Assembly (NCBI RefSeq): GCF_000332995.1 | Contig: NZ_BANS01000053.1 | Coordinates: 1-44,242 of the forward strand | From: Gordonia amicalis NBRC 100051 = JCM 11271 | GTDB lineage: Bacteria; Actinomycetota; Actinomycetes; Mycobacteriales; Mycobacteriaceae | Reading direction: 5' to 3' | DNA length: 44,242 bases | Shown here: one piece after another, positions 31,699 through 39,310 of the stretch | Layout of the letters: each line of letters opens with the position of its first letter | Position numbering within the stretch: the first letter of the stretch is position 1 | Made by a program: the position numbers and the translations under genes | The notes under the pieces: generated by a model | What the model saw: the letters and a program-made list of their open reading frames with translations, nothing else | Database searches by the model: none | What the model was told of the DNA's origin: nothing

Positions 31699-32562
31699 AT
31701 GACCGATCAGGGCAACTCCCCACACGAAGCGAAAACGATTCCCTATCCGGGCGAGACCGGGGACATGCCGGACCGTCCGCGCGACGAGATGCGCGAGTAC
31801 CGCGGCCGCGACCTGCTGGCCGGCAAGAAGGCGCTGATCACCGGCGGCGACTCGGGTATCGGCCGGGCCACCGCGATCGCCTTCGCCAAGGAAGGGGCCG
31901 ACGTCGCGATCGCGTACCTCGAAGAGGACGAGGACGCGCGCCACACCGTCGGACTCATCGAGGCGGAGGGTCGCAAGGCCCGCGCGTACCGAGGCGACCT
32001 GGGCGATCCGGATCACTGTGCCCAGGTCGTGGAACGTACCGTCGCCGAACTCGGTGGTCTGGACATCCTTGTGAACAACGTCGCCTACCAGAAGGTCGTC
32101 GACGACTTCCTCGAAGTGGACCCCGAACAGTGGTACCGGACGTTCGACGTGAACATCCACAGTTTCTTCCACACCACCCGCGCCGCCGTGCCCCACCTCA
32201 CCGGTGGTGGCGCGATCATCAACACCTCGTCGATCAACGGATTGCGCGGCAACGACAGTCTCATCGACTACTCGGCGACCAAGGGCGCGGTCCTGGCGTT
32301 GACCTATTCGCTCGCACAGTCGTTGCTGGAGAGGAAGATCCGCGTCAACTGCGTCGCGCCCGGACCGGTGTGGACCCCGCTGATCCCGGCGACGATGCCG
32401 GCCGAGGCGGTGAAGGACTTCGGAACGCAGGCGCCGATGGGCCGAGCCGCCCAGCCCGATGAGATCGCGCCGTCGTATGTGTTCTTCGCGGCCGAGCAGC
32501 TGTCGTCCTACTACACCGGTGAGGTGCTCGCCCCGATCGGTGGTGAGACGTTGCCGGGCTGA
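31699..32562 (+). CDS. SDR family oxidoreductase, general-stress type
   Basis: 287 aa from ATG 31699. The N-terminal extension (PYPGETGDMPDRPRDEMREYRGRDLLAGKKALITGGDSGIGRA) before the TGxxxGIG motif is the hallmark of the YdaD/YhdF/YghA group of SDRs, several of which are SigB-dependent general stress proteins in Bacillus. Further motifs: NNVAYQ, SSINGLRG, catalytic YSATKGA, and GRAAQPDEIAPSYVFFA. Substrate unknown. A SigF-type promoter lies directly upstream. Confidence 0.93.
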   Translation: MTDQGNSPHEAKTIPYPGETGDMPDRPRDEMREYRGRDLLAGKKALITGGDSGIGRATAIAFAKEGADVAIAYLEEDEDARHTVGLIEAEGRKARAYRGDLGDPDHCAQVVERTVAELGGLDILVNNVAYQKVVDDFLEVDPEQWYRTFDVNIHSFFHTTRAAVPHLTGGGAIINTSSINGLRGNDSLIDYSATKGAVLALTYSLAQSLLERKIRVNCVAPGPVWTPLIPATMPAEAVKDFGTQAPMGRAAQPDEIAPSYVFFAAEQLSSYYTGEVLAPIGGETLPG

Positions 32563-32577
32563 CCGGTGTCCTCCTGT

Positions 32578-32597
32578 CAGCAGCGGTCCTCCTGCTG
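32578..32597 (+). terminator. Weak hairpin after the stress SDR
   Basis: CAGCAG (32578-32583) and CTGCTG (32592-32597), 8-nt loop, followed by GC-rich DNA without a T-run. A short stem, so only a possible terminator. Confidence 0.3.
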
Positions 32598-32647
32598 CCG
32601 GGAACGTCAGGATGACGAACTGAGACGCAAGGGGCGAACCATCTCAC

Positions 32648-32667
32648 ATCGGTCACCGCTGACCGAT
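32648..32667. promoter_or_regulatory. 8+8 inverted repeat before the FAD oxidase gene
   Basis: ATCGGTCA-CCGC-TGACCGAT, perfect arms, ending 12 nt before ATG 32680. It occupies the position of the ribosome-binding site, so it could be a repressor operator or an RNA hairpin that limits translation. Confidence 0.5.
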
Positions 32668-32679
32668 ACGCTGTGGCGC

Positions 32680-34032
32680 ATGCATTGCGTTGTCGTGGGT
32701 GGGGGACTCGCCGGTCTGGCGTCGGCGGTGTGGCTCGCGGAGGCGGGGCAGCGGGTCACGCTCCTCGAGCGGCGCGGTTCGCTCGGTGGCCGCACCATCT
32801 CGATGCCGCTGGCGGCGGTGGACGACGTCCCCGACAACGGGCAGCACGTCTTCGCCAGTGGATACGAGCACCTCATGCGGTACCTCGAGAGTGTCGGAAC
32901 CCGCGAACACGTCGAGTTCCCGGGGCACATGACGTTCCGGTTGCCCGGCGGCGCCACCCGCAAGTCGGCGTTCGGCGGGTTGACCGGACTGCGTGCCGCG
33001 ATCGGCGACCTCCCCGGGGTGACCGGTGTGGACCGCGTGCGGACCGCGATCGCCCAGGCACGGCTGATCCGGCATGCGTTCCGCCAGCCCGAGTGGCTCG
33101 ACGAGGTGACCGCCGACGAGTGGTTCCGCCGCATCGGCATGCCACAGTCGGCACGCGACGCACTGTGGGATGGCATCGTCATCGGCCTGACCGGCGACAA
33201 GACCGAGATCTCGTCGGCGAAGGTGCCCGCCGATCTGCTCGTCACAGGTGCGCGGCGCGCTCTCGCGACCCGCACCCCGGTCTCCATCGGATTCCCGACC
33301 GTGGACCTCGACACCCTGTTCATAGCGGGCGCGGAGAAACGCTTCGCCGACGCGGGCGTCGACGTCCGGCATCGCGCCGTGGTCTCGACGATCGACGTCG
33401 CCGACGGCACCGTCACCGGGGTGACACTCGCCGACGGAGAGAAGGTCGCGGCGGATGCGGTCATCTGCGCGGTACCCGTGTGGAGCGTCAAGGGGCTGCT
33501 CGATCAGGTCCCGGGACACGAACGGATCTACGAGGCCGTCGACAACCTCACGCCCGTCCCGATCGTGAGCGTCAACCTCTACCTCGACCGGTCGATCGGG
33601 ATGACCGACTGGGGTGAGATCCTCCACGGCGGTGAGGGAGTGCTGGAACAGGTCTGGGACCGGCAGCGCATGCACGGACGGGAACCGAAGGACAACTGGT
33701 TCTACTCGACGACGGTGTCGGCCTCGTATGACCTGATCGGCAAGACCAACGCCGAGATCACCGACATCCAGATGGACATGCTGCGCAGGTACTACCCGCA
33801 GGCCGCGGACGCGCAGGTCATCCACAGTCATGTGGTTCGGATGCCGAAATCGACGTTCGCGCAGCGTCCCGGAACCGCGGGAATCCGGCCGGACCAGCGC
33901 ACCACGGTCGACGGTCTGGCCCTCGCCGGCGACTGGACCAGGACGGACTGGACCACCACGATGGAGGGCGCCTGCCAGAGCGCGGCGCGGGCCGTCGACG
34001 TGATCCTGGAGTACGCCGATTCCCGACGCTGA
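32680..34032 (+). CDS. HpnE-like FAD-dependent oxidoreductase (phytoene-desaturase fold)
   Basis: 450 aa from ATG 32680; the longer open frame from 32566 crosses the inverted repeat and lacks homology. FAD site MHCVVVGGGLAGLASAVWLAEAGQRVTLLERRGSLGGRT at the N-terminus, and the C-terminal GLALAGDWTRTDWTTTMEGACQSA that closes the flavin site. The DVPDNGQHVFASGYEHLMRYLESVG segment fits squalene-associated HpnE (hydroxysqualene dehydroxylase) and related carotenoid desaturases. No hpnC/hpnD, crtB or squalene-hopene cyclase lies nearby, so the role is uncertain. The next gene starts 14 nt downstream. Confidence 0.88.
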   Translation: MHCVVVGGGLAGLASAVWLAEAGQRVTLLERRGSLGGRTISMPLAAVDDVPDNGQHVFASGYEHLMRYLESVGTREHVEFPGHMTFRLPGGATRKSAFGGLTGLRAAIGDLPGVTGVDRVRTAIAQARLIRHAFRQPEWLDEVTADEWFRRIGMPQSARDALWDGIVIGLTGDKTEISSAKVPADLLVTGARRALATRTPVSIGFPTVDLDTLFIAGAEKRFADAGVDVRHRAVVSTIDVADGTVTGVTLADGEKVAADAVICAVPVWSVKGLLDQVPGHERIYEAVDNLTPVPIVSVNLYLDRSIGMTDWGEILHGGEGVLEQVWDRQRMHGREPKDNWFYSTTVSASYDLIGKTNAEITDIQMDMLRRYYPQAADAQVIHSHVVRMPKSTFAQRPGTAGIRPDQRTTVDGLALAGDWTRTDWTTTMEGACQSAARAVDVILEYADSRR

Positions 34033-34045
34033 GTAAGTTCGTTCC

Positions 34046-34836
34046 ATGCCGACGACTTCGTCTGACTTCTACCTCGGCGGACCCGAGGTCATGCTGCGGA
34101 TCAGGGGACTCTCGATGTCCGCCGAACGCGGTGAGGCCCGAATCGAGACCGGGCCGTGGCTCGCCGATCCCGCCGCCGGCGTCACCCGGGGGGGGCGCTG
34201 GCCGTCGTCTGTGACGACGTGACGGGATATGTCGTGGACGCGGGTAGCGCCGAGGGGCGCTGGCCGGTGTCCCTCGGGATCCGGATGGACTTCGTCGCCG
34301 ACCCGCCGCTCGACGGGACGGTCCTGGACGTCACCGGCGAACTCGTCGCCCGCGACGAGCGAGGCGCGATGACCACCGGAAGGGTCTCGGATCCCTCCGG
34401 TCGCACGATCGCGACGATCGTCCAGCGGTCGCACCTCATCGACGCCCCGACTTCACCGGGTGCGCATGCGACCGCCGACGTCCTCGACGCGCCGGCCAGC
34501 CCGGTTCGCGACCAGCTCGGCCTGGTCCCCACCGCGCCCGGCGTGCTGACCATGCCCCCGACCTTCCTCTCGGCCAACGGGATGGGCAGCGTGCACGGCG
34601 GAATCCTGATCTGCGCCTCCGAACTCGCGGCGATGTCGTCGGTCGAGGCGGACGGGCAGTTGCGCACCACCAGCATCGACATCACCTACGTCCGCCCGTG
34701 CAACGCCGCCGACACCACGACCTTCACGTCGGAAACCCTGCACCGTGGCCGAAGCCTGTCCGTGGTGCGCGTCATATCGGCGAATTCGTCGGGCAAACCG
34801 TCGTCGATCGCGACCGTGGTCCTGCAACACATCTGA
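34046..34836 (+). pseudogene. Double-hotdog thioesterase-like gene with frameshift in a G8 run
   Basis: ATG 34046 opens a good frame (MPTTSSDFYLGGPEVMLRIRGLSMSAERGEARIETGPWLADPAAGVTR) that runs into a stop soon after the G-run 34188-34195. The rest of the protein (ALAVVCDDVTGYVVDAGSAEGRWPVSL… to 34836, about 215 aa) is in another frame. One extra G, or two fewer, restores continuity, giving GVTRGALAVV. The second half shows PaaI-type hotdog features: SANGMGSVHGGILICASELAAM and DITYVRP. It would hydrolyse acyl-CoA thioesters. Whether the frameshift is real, a sequencing error or a phase-variable tract cannot be told from one sequence. Confidence 0.82.
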
Positions 34837-35083
34837 GATCGCGACGATGCGCGGCCTTCGCAACCGGCATACCAGCATGGTTGCGGGGGACCGCATTTCC
34901 CTGGCAGGCTGCACACATACGGCCCTGATCAGGTGCGTGCAGATCACCGCGTGCCTCCTGCGGCCGTATCTTTCGCGGTCCGTTCCCGTGAGACGGATTC
35001 GCGCACAACACAATCACCTTGCCTGCCGCCGGAATGCCCTGTCCCGAGCGGCCTGCCGGATGAGGGAAAGGATCGAATCGATC

Positions 35084-36013
35084 GTGGTAACTCAAACAGC
35101 AAGCCAGAACATCGACATCCGCAATGCCCGTACCGAGAGCCCGACCCGAGGCGTCGACGTGTACCGGACCCGTCTCGCCCACCGCAGCCAGATCGAACCG
35201 CGACCCCACAACACCGTGTGGGGCAGCATGGGGAACCCGGGGCCGCTGTCGGCGCCCGAGCTGCGCCACTATGCCGACCGCGGGTACCACACCGAGAACA
35301 AGGTCCTGTCGGCCGCCGACATCGACGCGTGTCTCCGTGAGGTCTCCGACATCACCGATCGACTCGGAGAGGACGACCGGGTCATCCGTGAGTCCTCGAA
35401 TGGCGACGTGCGTTCGCTGTTCGCGGTGCACCGCCTCAGCGACATCATCGCCGAGATCTGTGACCGCGACTCGATCCGCGGTGTCGCCGAACAGATCCTG
35501 GACGACGAGGTCGCGATCCACCAGAGCCGGATCAACCTGAAGCCGGGCTTCGCCGGAGGACCGTTCTACTGGCACTCCGACTTCGAGACCTGGCACGCCG
35601 AGGACGGGATGCCCGCACCGCGAGCACTCAGCGTGTCGCTGGCACTCACCCCGAACCTGTCCACCAACGGGCCGCTGATGATCATCCCCGGCTCGCACCG
35701 TCGGTTCGTCAGCTGCGTCGGCGCGACACCCGATGGCTACCACCGGGAATCGCTGACCTCGTACCGCCCGCCCTTCGGCACGCCGGACGAGGAGGATGTC
35801 GCGACCCTCGCCGACGAACTCGGGATCGACACGATCACCGGCCCCGCGGGTTCGGCGCTCTACTTCGACTCCAACTGCCTGCACGCCTCGGCCGGCAACA
35901 TCACCCCGTACCCGCGGAGCAACCTCTTCGTCGTGTTCAACGCGAAGTCGAATGCCCTGCAGGAACCGTTCGACGGTACGGCACCTCGTCCGGATCACCT
36001 CGCGCACAGGTGA
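35084..36013 (+). CDS. ectD: Ectoine hydroxylase
   Basis: 309 aa from GTG 35084 (GGAAAGGA 11 nt upstream); ATG 35060 is an alternative. Fe(II)/2-oxoglutarate dioxygenase converting ectoine to 5-hydroxyectoine, a compatible solute. The EctD signature FYWHSDFETWHAEDGMP holds iron ligands His164 and Asp166; the third is His267 in DSNCLHASAGN. Other EctD-specific stretches are HQSRINLKPGFAGG and PGSHRRFVSC. The usual partners ectA, ectB and ectC are not in the window, so substrate must come from a distant operon or from outside the cell. A 10-bp terminator hairpin follows. Confidence 0.95.
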   Translation: MVTQTASQNIDIRNARTESPTRGVDVYRTRLAHRSQIEPRPHNTVWGSMGNPGPLSAPELRHYADRGYHTENKVLSAADIDACLREVSDITDRLGEDDRVIRESSNGDVRSLFAVHRLSDIIAEICDRDSIRGVAEQILDDEVAIHQSRINLKPGFAGGPFYWHSDFETWHAEDGMPAPRALSVSLALTPNLSTNGPLMIIPGSHRRFVSCVGATPDGYHRESLTSYRPPFGTPDEEDVATLADELGIDTITGPAGSALYFDSNCLHASAGNITPYPRSNLFVVFNAKSNALQEPFDGTAPRPDHLAHR

Positions 36014-36023
36014 CCCTCTCGCT

Positions 36024-36051
36024 GGCTGAGGTGTTCGCTCGCACCTCAGCC
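36024..36051. terminator. Bidirectional terminator between ectD and the CoA-transferase
   Basis: Perfect 10-bp arms GGCTGAGGTG (36024-36033) and CACCTCAGCC (36042-36051) with an 8-nt loop, between convergent genes. Confidence 0.75.
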
Positions 36052-36065
36052 GGCGGGATTTCTCC

Positions 36066-36110
36066 GCTCCCTGAGTAGGCCCGGAGCTTGCGGAGGGCCG
36101 TATCGAAGGG
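36066..36110. repeat. Possible dispersed intergenic repeat
   Basis: CTCCCTGAGTAGGCCCGGAG… up to …GGGCCGTATCGAAGGGT, with an inner inverted repeat GGCCC/GGGCC (36078-36082, 36095-36099). Its form recalls short palindromic elements that recur between genes in Gordonia/Rhodococcus-type genomes. Only one copy is in this window, so its repeat nature rests on recollection, not on the sequence. Confidence 0.35.
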
Positions 36111-37250
36111 TCAGAAACCCGTCGAAGATCCCAGCTCCGGGGCGGGGCCGGTGAAGTAGTGCTCACCGTCGAACCGGGCCGGGAGACCGCCCGCGAGGTA
36201 TCTGCCGATACCCGGCTGCTCCAGTTCCGTGAACAGCGGATTCTTCTGTAGAACGCCGGATTCCACCACCTCGTCGAACGTGCGGTAACGCTCCGACAGC
36301 ACCGAGCTCTGCGCCAGGGCGGCCTCCACCTCGGCGGTGGAGTGGCGGGCGAACCACGCGGCGAACAGCGGGGTGAGGATCCCGCGGTGGGTGTAACGGT
36401 CTGCTTCCGCGGTGAAGTCCGCACCGAGCGCCTTCTCGACCGCTGCCACCGCATCCCCGGTCTCGGTCATCGCGACCAGGTCCCGGAAGTGGCGCGGGGT
36501 GAGGGCGACGAGCATGAAGCGGCCACCGTCGGAGGCGACGAAATCCGTTCCGTACGTGCCGTAGACGTCGTTGCCGGTCGCGGGCCGGCTACCGCCGCCG
36601 AGTTGCGGCTCGGTGAGGTAACCGAGCGTTCCCGCGACCGCCAGGGCGGTGTCCTCCAGCGGCAGCGTGATCTGAGCGCCGGCACCGGTCTGGTCGCGGC
36701 GTCGTACCGCCGCGGTGATGGCGAGCGCTGCGTACAGGCCACAGGCCACGTCCCATGCGGGCAGGGCGTGGTTGACCACGCCGGCGTAGTCGGTTGGGCC
36801 GGTGATCGCCGGGAAGCCCAGTGCCGCATTGACGGTGTAGTCGACACCGGGTGTCCCGTCAGTGCGTCCGAGCAGTTCGAGGGTGATGACGTCGGAGCGC
36901 TTCGCGGACAGGGTCTCGTGGCTCATCCATGCACGACCGCCGGCGTTGGTGACGAGGATGCCGCCACCGGGCCCGCTCTCGGTGACGAGATCCTGGATCA
37001 GCTTCTGGCCCTCGGGTTCCCGGAAGTTCGCGGTCACCGACTTCTTGCCGCGGTTGAGGCCGGTCCAGTAGATGGAGTTGCCGTCGGCGGTGACCGGCCA
37101 CCGGTTGGTGTCGGCGGCGCCGCCGAGGGGGTCGACGCGGATCACCTCGGCGCCGAGCTGGGACAGCGTCAGACCGCATAGCGGTGACGCGACGAAGCTC
37201 GACACCTCCACGATGCGCAGGCCCTCGAGCGGGCGGGGTGTGGTGCTCAT
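36111..37250 (-). CDS. CaiB/BaiF CoA-transferase, probable 2-methylfumaryl-CoA isomerase (Mct-like)
   Basis: 379 aa. Class III CoA-transferase fold: LRIVEVSSFVASPLCGLTLSQLGAEVIRVDP. Catalytic Asp167 lies in HALPAWDVACG. The segments RWPVTADGN, WTGLNRGKKSV and VDYTVNAALGFPAITGP resemble mesaconyl-CoA C1-C4 CoA transferase (Mct) of Chloroflexus more than formyl-CoA or carnitine enzymes. Mct moves CoA within mesaconyl-CoA from the C1 to the C4 carboxyl. Third gene of a minus-strand set with Mch-like hydratase and CitE-like lyase genes, the same trio found together in the 3-hydroxypropionate bicycle. Confidence 0.85.
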   Translation of the reverse strand: MSTTPRPLEGLRIVEVSSFVASPLCGLTLSQLGAEVIRVDPLGGAADTNRWPVTADGNSIYWTGLNRGKKSVTANFREPEGQKLIQDLVTESGPGGGILVTNAGGRAWMSHETLSAKRSDVITLELLGRTDGTPGVDYTVNAALGFPAITGPTDYAGVVNHALPAWDVACGLYAALAITAAVRRRDQTGAGAQITLPLEDTALAVAGTLGYLTEPQLGGGSRPATGNDVYGTYGTDFVASDGGRFMLVALTPRHFRDLVAMTETGDAVAAVEKALGADFTAEADRYTHRGILTPLFAAWFARHSTAEVEAALAQSSVLSERYRTFDEVVESGVLQKNPLFTELEQPGIGRYLAGGLPARFDGEHYFTGPAPELGSSTGF

Positions 37251-37281
37251 GCGAAAGATCCTCCGAGGAAAGGTGTTCGGG

Positions 37282-38301
37282 TCAGGCCATCAGGACGTGG
37301 TAGCGCCAGTCGAGGACGTCGCGGTCCTCCCCTGCCTGGTGGTCACGGTCGCCGTGGGCGACGACCTTCGACCGGAGCCGCAGGATTCCACCCCCGCCGT
37401 CGAGCGGGGTGGCGTCCTCGACGTGGATCTCCGAGCTGAGTGTGTCGCCCTCGCGGACGGGCCCGGTGTGGTCGCACGAGTCCCACGCCACCACGGTGAC
37501 GAGGTTCGGCAGGGCCCGGTTGGCTTGCGACAGAGCGAGTCCGATGGTGTGCCCGCCGTAGACGAGCCGTCCGCCGGCCGCCTTGCCGGCCACTCGCTCG
37601 TCGTGGTGGGTGGCGGCGATGTTCAGCGACAGACGAGCGAGTTCCGGTGCGCTGGAGACCACGTCGGCGCTCGAGCGGTAGACGCGTCCGGCGAGCTCGG
37701 GGGAGAAATGTTGTCCGCGGACCGATGACCGGTAGGTGGCCAGGTCCCAGTCGGGCAGTGCCGGTTCGGCATCCGCGCCGGGGCCGATGGTGCTCAGGTC
37801 GTCGGCGTGCACGGTGCGTCCCGGGTCGGGGGCCGGGGACAGCGGCAGCATCGCGCAGCGGTAGAAGTCGAGAACCGTGGCGCCGTTCTGGTCGGTGGTG
37901 ACCATGTGCAGGGCGGCCAGGCCGGTCGGGGCGCGACCGGGCTTGGACTTGTTCTCCCGCAGCCCGACCACCTCGGTCACGGTGGTGAGGGTGTCGCCGA
38001 TCTTCGGATAGCTGAGAAAACGCAGCCCACGGTAGAAGAGGTTGGCCTTCACGTGGTGGGTGGCCAGCGTCGACTGTCCGATCGCGACGTCGGTCACCAG
38101 GCCGGGATGAGCGAGCGTGCCCTTGCCCAGCACGCGGCCCGCCAGATGTGCGTCCAGCGAGAGTCGGAGTCGGTCACCGAGGATCGCCTGATGCGAGGCG
38201 GCGAGTCCGGAGGTCAGCGTCAGCGACGGTGCGTCGTCGAACACCTGCCCGTGCGTCAGCTCGTCGAAGTACGGCCCGCCGACCGCGATCGCCTCACTCA
38301 T
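37282..38301 (-). CDS. MaoC-family dehydratase, probable mesaconyl-CoA hydratase (Mch-like)
   Basis: 339 aa from ATG 38301, overlapping the lyase stop by 8 nt. Two hotdog domains: GPYFDELTHGQVFDDAP with LAHPGLVTDVAIGQ in the first half, and RLVYGGHTIGLALSQANRALPN in the second. The YPKIGDTLTTVTEVVGLRENK stretch and overall length match mesaconyl-CoA hydratase / beta-methylmalyl-CoA dehydratase rather than fatty-acid MaoC hydratases. It would interconvert mesaconyl-CoA and methylmalyl- or citramalyl-CoA. The substrate is inferred from similarity and neighbours. Confidence 0.85.
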   Translation of the reverse strand: MSEAIAVGGPYFDELTHGQVFDDAPSLTLTSGLAASHQAILGDRLRLSLDAHLAGRVLGKGTLAHPGLVTDVAIGQSTLATHHVKANLFYRGLRFLSYPKIGDTLTTVTEVVGLRENKSKPGRAPTGLAALHMVTTDQNGATVLDFYRCAMLPLSPAPDPGRTVHADDLSTIGPGADAEPALPDWDLATYRSSVRGQHFSPELAGRVYRSSADVVSSAPELARLSLNIAATHHDERVAGKAAGGRLVYGGHTIGLALSQANRALPNLVTVVAWDSCDHTGPVREGDTLSSEIHVEDATPLDGGGGILRLRSKVVAHGDRDHQAGEDRDVLDWRYHVLMA

Positions 38302-39136
38302 CGACCGCTCCCTTCGCGAGGACTCGGCGCGCCGAGACGGCGAGAGCCTCGTCGAGCATCCGGCCGTCGAGCTCGGCGGCACCGGCGCCCGCGGCGGCCG
38401 CTTTCTCCAGTGCCTCGAGTACGCGTCGCGCGTCCTCGATGGCGTCCGCGTCCGGGGTGAATATCTCGATCGCACTTGCCAATTGGGTCGGGTGGATCAC
38501 CCAGGTGCCGTCGAAGCCGAGGTCGCGGACCCATCGCTTGGCGTCACGGAAGGTGTCGGCGTCGGCGATGGTGAGATGGGGGCCGTCGATCACGTCGACC
38601 CCGGCGGCGCGTGCGGCGAGCAGGACCGAGTCCTGCACGACGTGCCAGGTCCGCATGGGCAGGCCCGACGCCCGGCCGAGCGATGCGCCGAGATCGGCAT
38701 AACCGATCAGAACGGCGTCGAGACGGTCGGTGGCCGCGCAGATCGTTCCGGCGTCGCGAATCCCACGTGGGGTCTCGAGCAGTGCCTGGAGACGAACGGC
38801 GGAATCGCCGAGCTGCTTGTCGGCCTCCTGGAGATCGCCGGGGGTGTCGGCCTTCGGGAGCACCACCGACGTCAGGTTCGGCATCTGGGCGCAGGCGGCC
38901 AGATCGTCCGATGCCCACGGGGTGTCGATGGCGTTGATGCGCAGGGAGACAGCGCGCTCGGCCCCGAACTCGGCGACGAGTTCGGCGGCGGCGACGCGCG
39001 CCGAGTCCTTGTTGGCCGGGGTGACCGCGTCCTCGAGGTCGAGGACCACCTCGTCGGCGATGGAGGCCAGCGCCTTGCGTGCCTTGCGGTCGTCGGAGGC
39101 CGGCGCCACCAAAACGCCTCGTCTTCTCTGCACCAT
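38294..39136 (-). CDS. CitE-like acyl-CoA lyase (HpcH/HpaI family)
   Basis: 280 aa from ATG 39136 (GTG 39133 is also possible, with GGGAG 6 nt upstream). TIM-barrel lyase of the CitE / malyl-CoA / citramalyl-CoA lyase family: VVLDLEDAVTP and LLETPRGIRDA carry the magnesium-binding acidic residues, SLRINAIDTPWASDDL and GFDGTWVIHPTQLASAIEIFTPD are typical. Likely cleaves beta-methylmalyl-CoA to glyoxylate and propionyl-CoA or citramalyl-CoA to pyruvate and acetyl-CoA. First gene of the trio and divergent from the acyl-CoA dehydrogenase. Confidence 0.9.
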   Translation of the reverse strand: MVQRRRGVLVAPASDDRKARKALASIADEVVLDLEDAVTPANKDSARVAAAELVAEFGAERAVSLRINAIDTPWASDDLAACAQMPNLTSVVLPKADTPGDLQEADKQLGDSAVRLQALLETPRGIRDAGTICAATDRLDAVLIGYADLGASLGRASGLPMRTWHVVQDSVLLAARAAGVDVIDGPHLTIADADTFRDAKRWVRDLGFDGTWVIHPTQLASAIEIFTPDADAIEDARRVLEALEKAAAAGAGAAELDGRMLDEALAVSARRVLAKGAVDE

Positions 39137-39234
39137 TGCTCCCAGTGATCGTGTCAACCCGGTTGTCGGGTTCAAATGTGCGGCCAAAGTCGTGCCTTCA
39201 CGGTTCTATCAGACCTCGATGTCCGATGGGAAGG

Positions 39235-39271
39235 TTGACATAGGTACGGCCTATCGACAAAATGGCCGTAC
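39235..39271 (+). promoter_or_regulatory. Promoter and overlapping inverted-repeat operator of the acyl-CoA dehydrogenase
   Basis: TTGACA (39235-39240)-N17-CAAAAT (39258-39263) is a good housekeeping promoter. GTACGGCC (39244-39251) and GGCCGTAC (39264-39271) form a perfect inverted repeat whose 12-nt spacer contains the -10. A regulator bound here would block transcription; the GntR protein encoded after the dehydrogenase is the likely candidate. The lyase start lies about 100 nt away on the other side. Confidence 0.6.
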
Positions 39272-39310
39272 AAATCAGCCCCTCCGCGAAGAACACAGGT
39301 GAACCCCTTC

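Noticed and set aside
32653..34047. 464-codon minus-strand frame opposite the HpnE-like gene
   Set aside because: Complementary to a well-supported FAD enzyme; no recognisable motifs.
34772..36454. Long minus-strand open frame (560 codons) opposite ectD
   Set aside because: It is antisense to a clear EctD, has Arg/Ser-rich low-complexity content and crosses into the CoA-transferase in a wrong frame; a GC-bias shadow.
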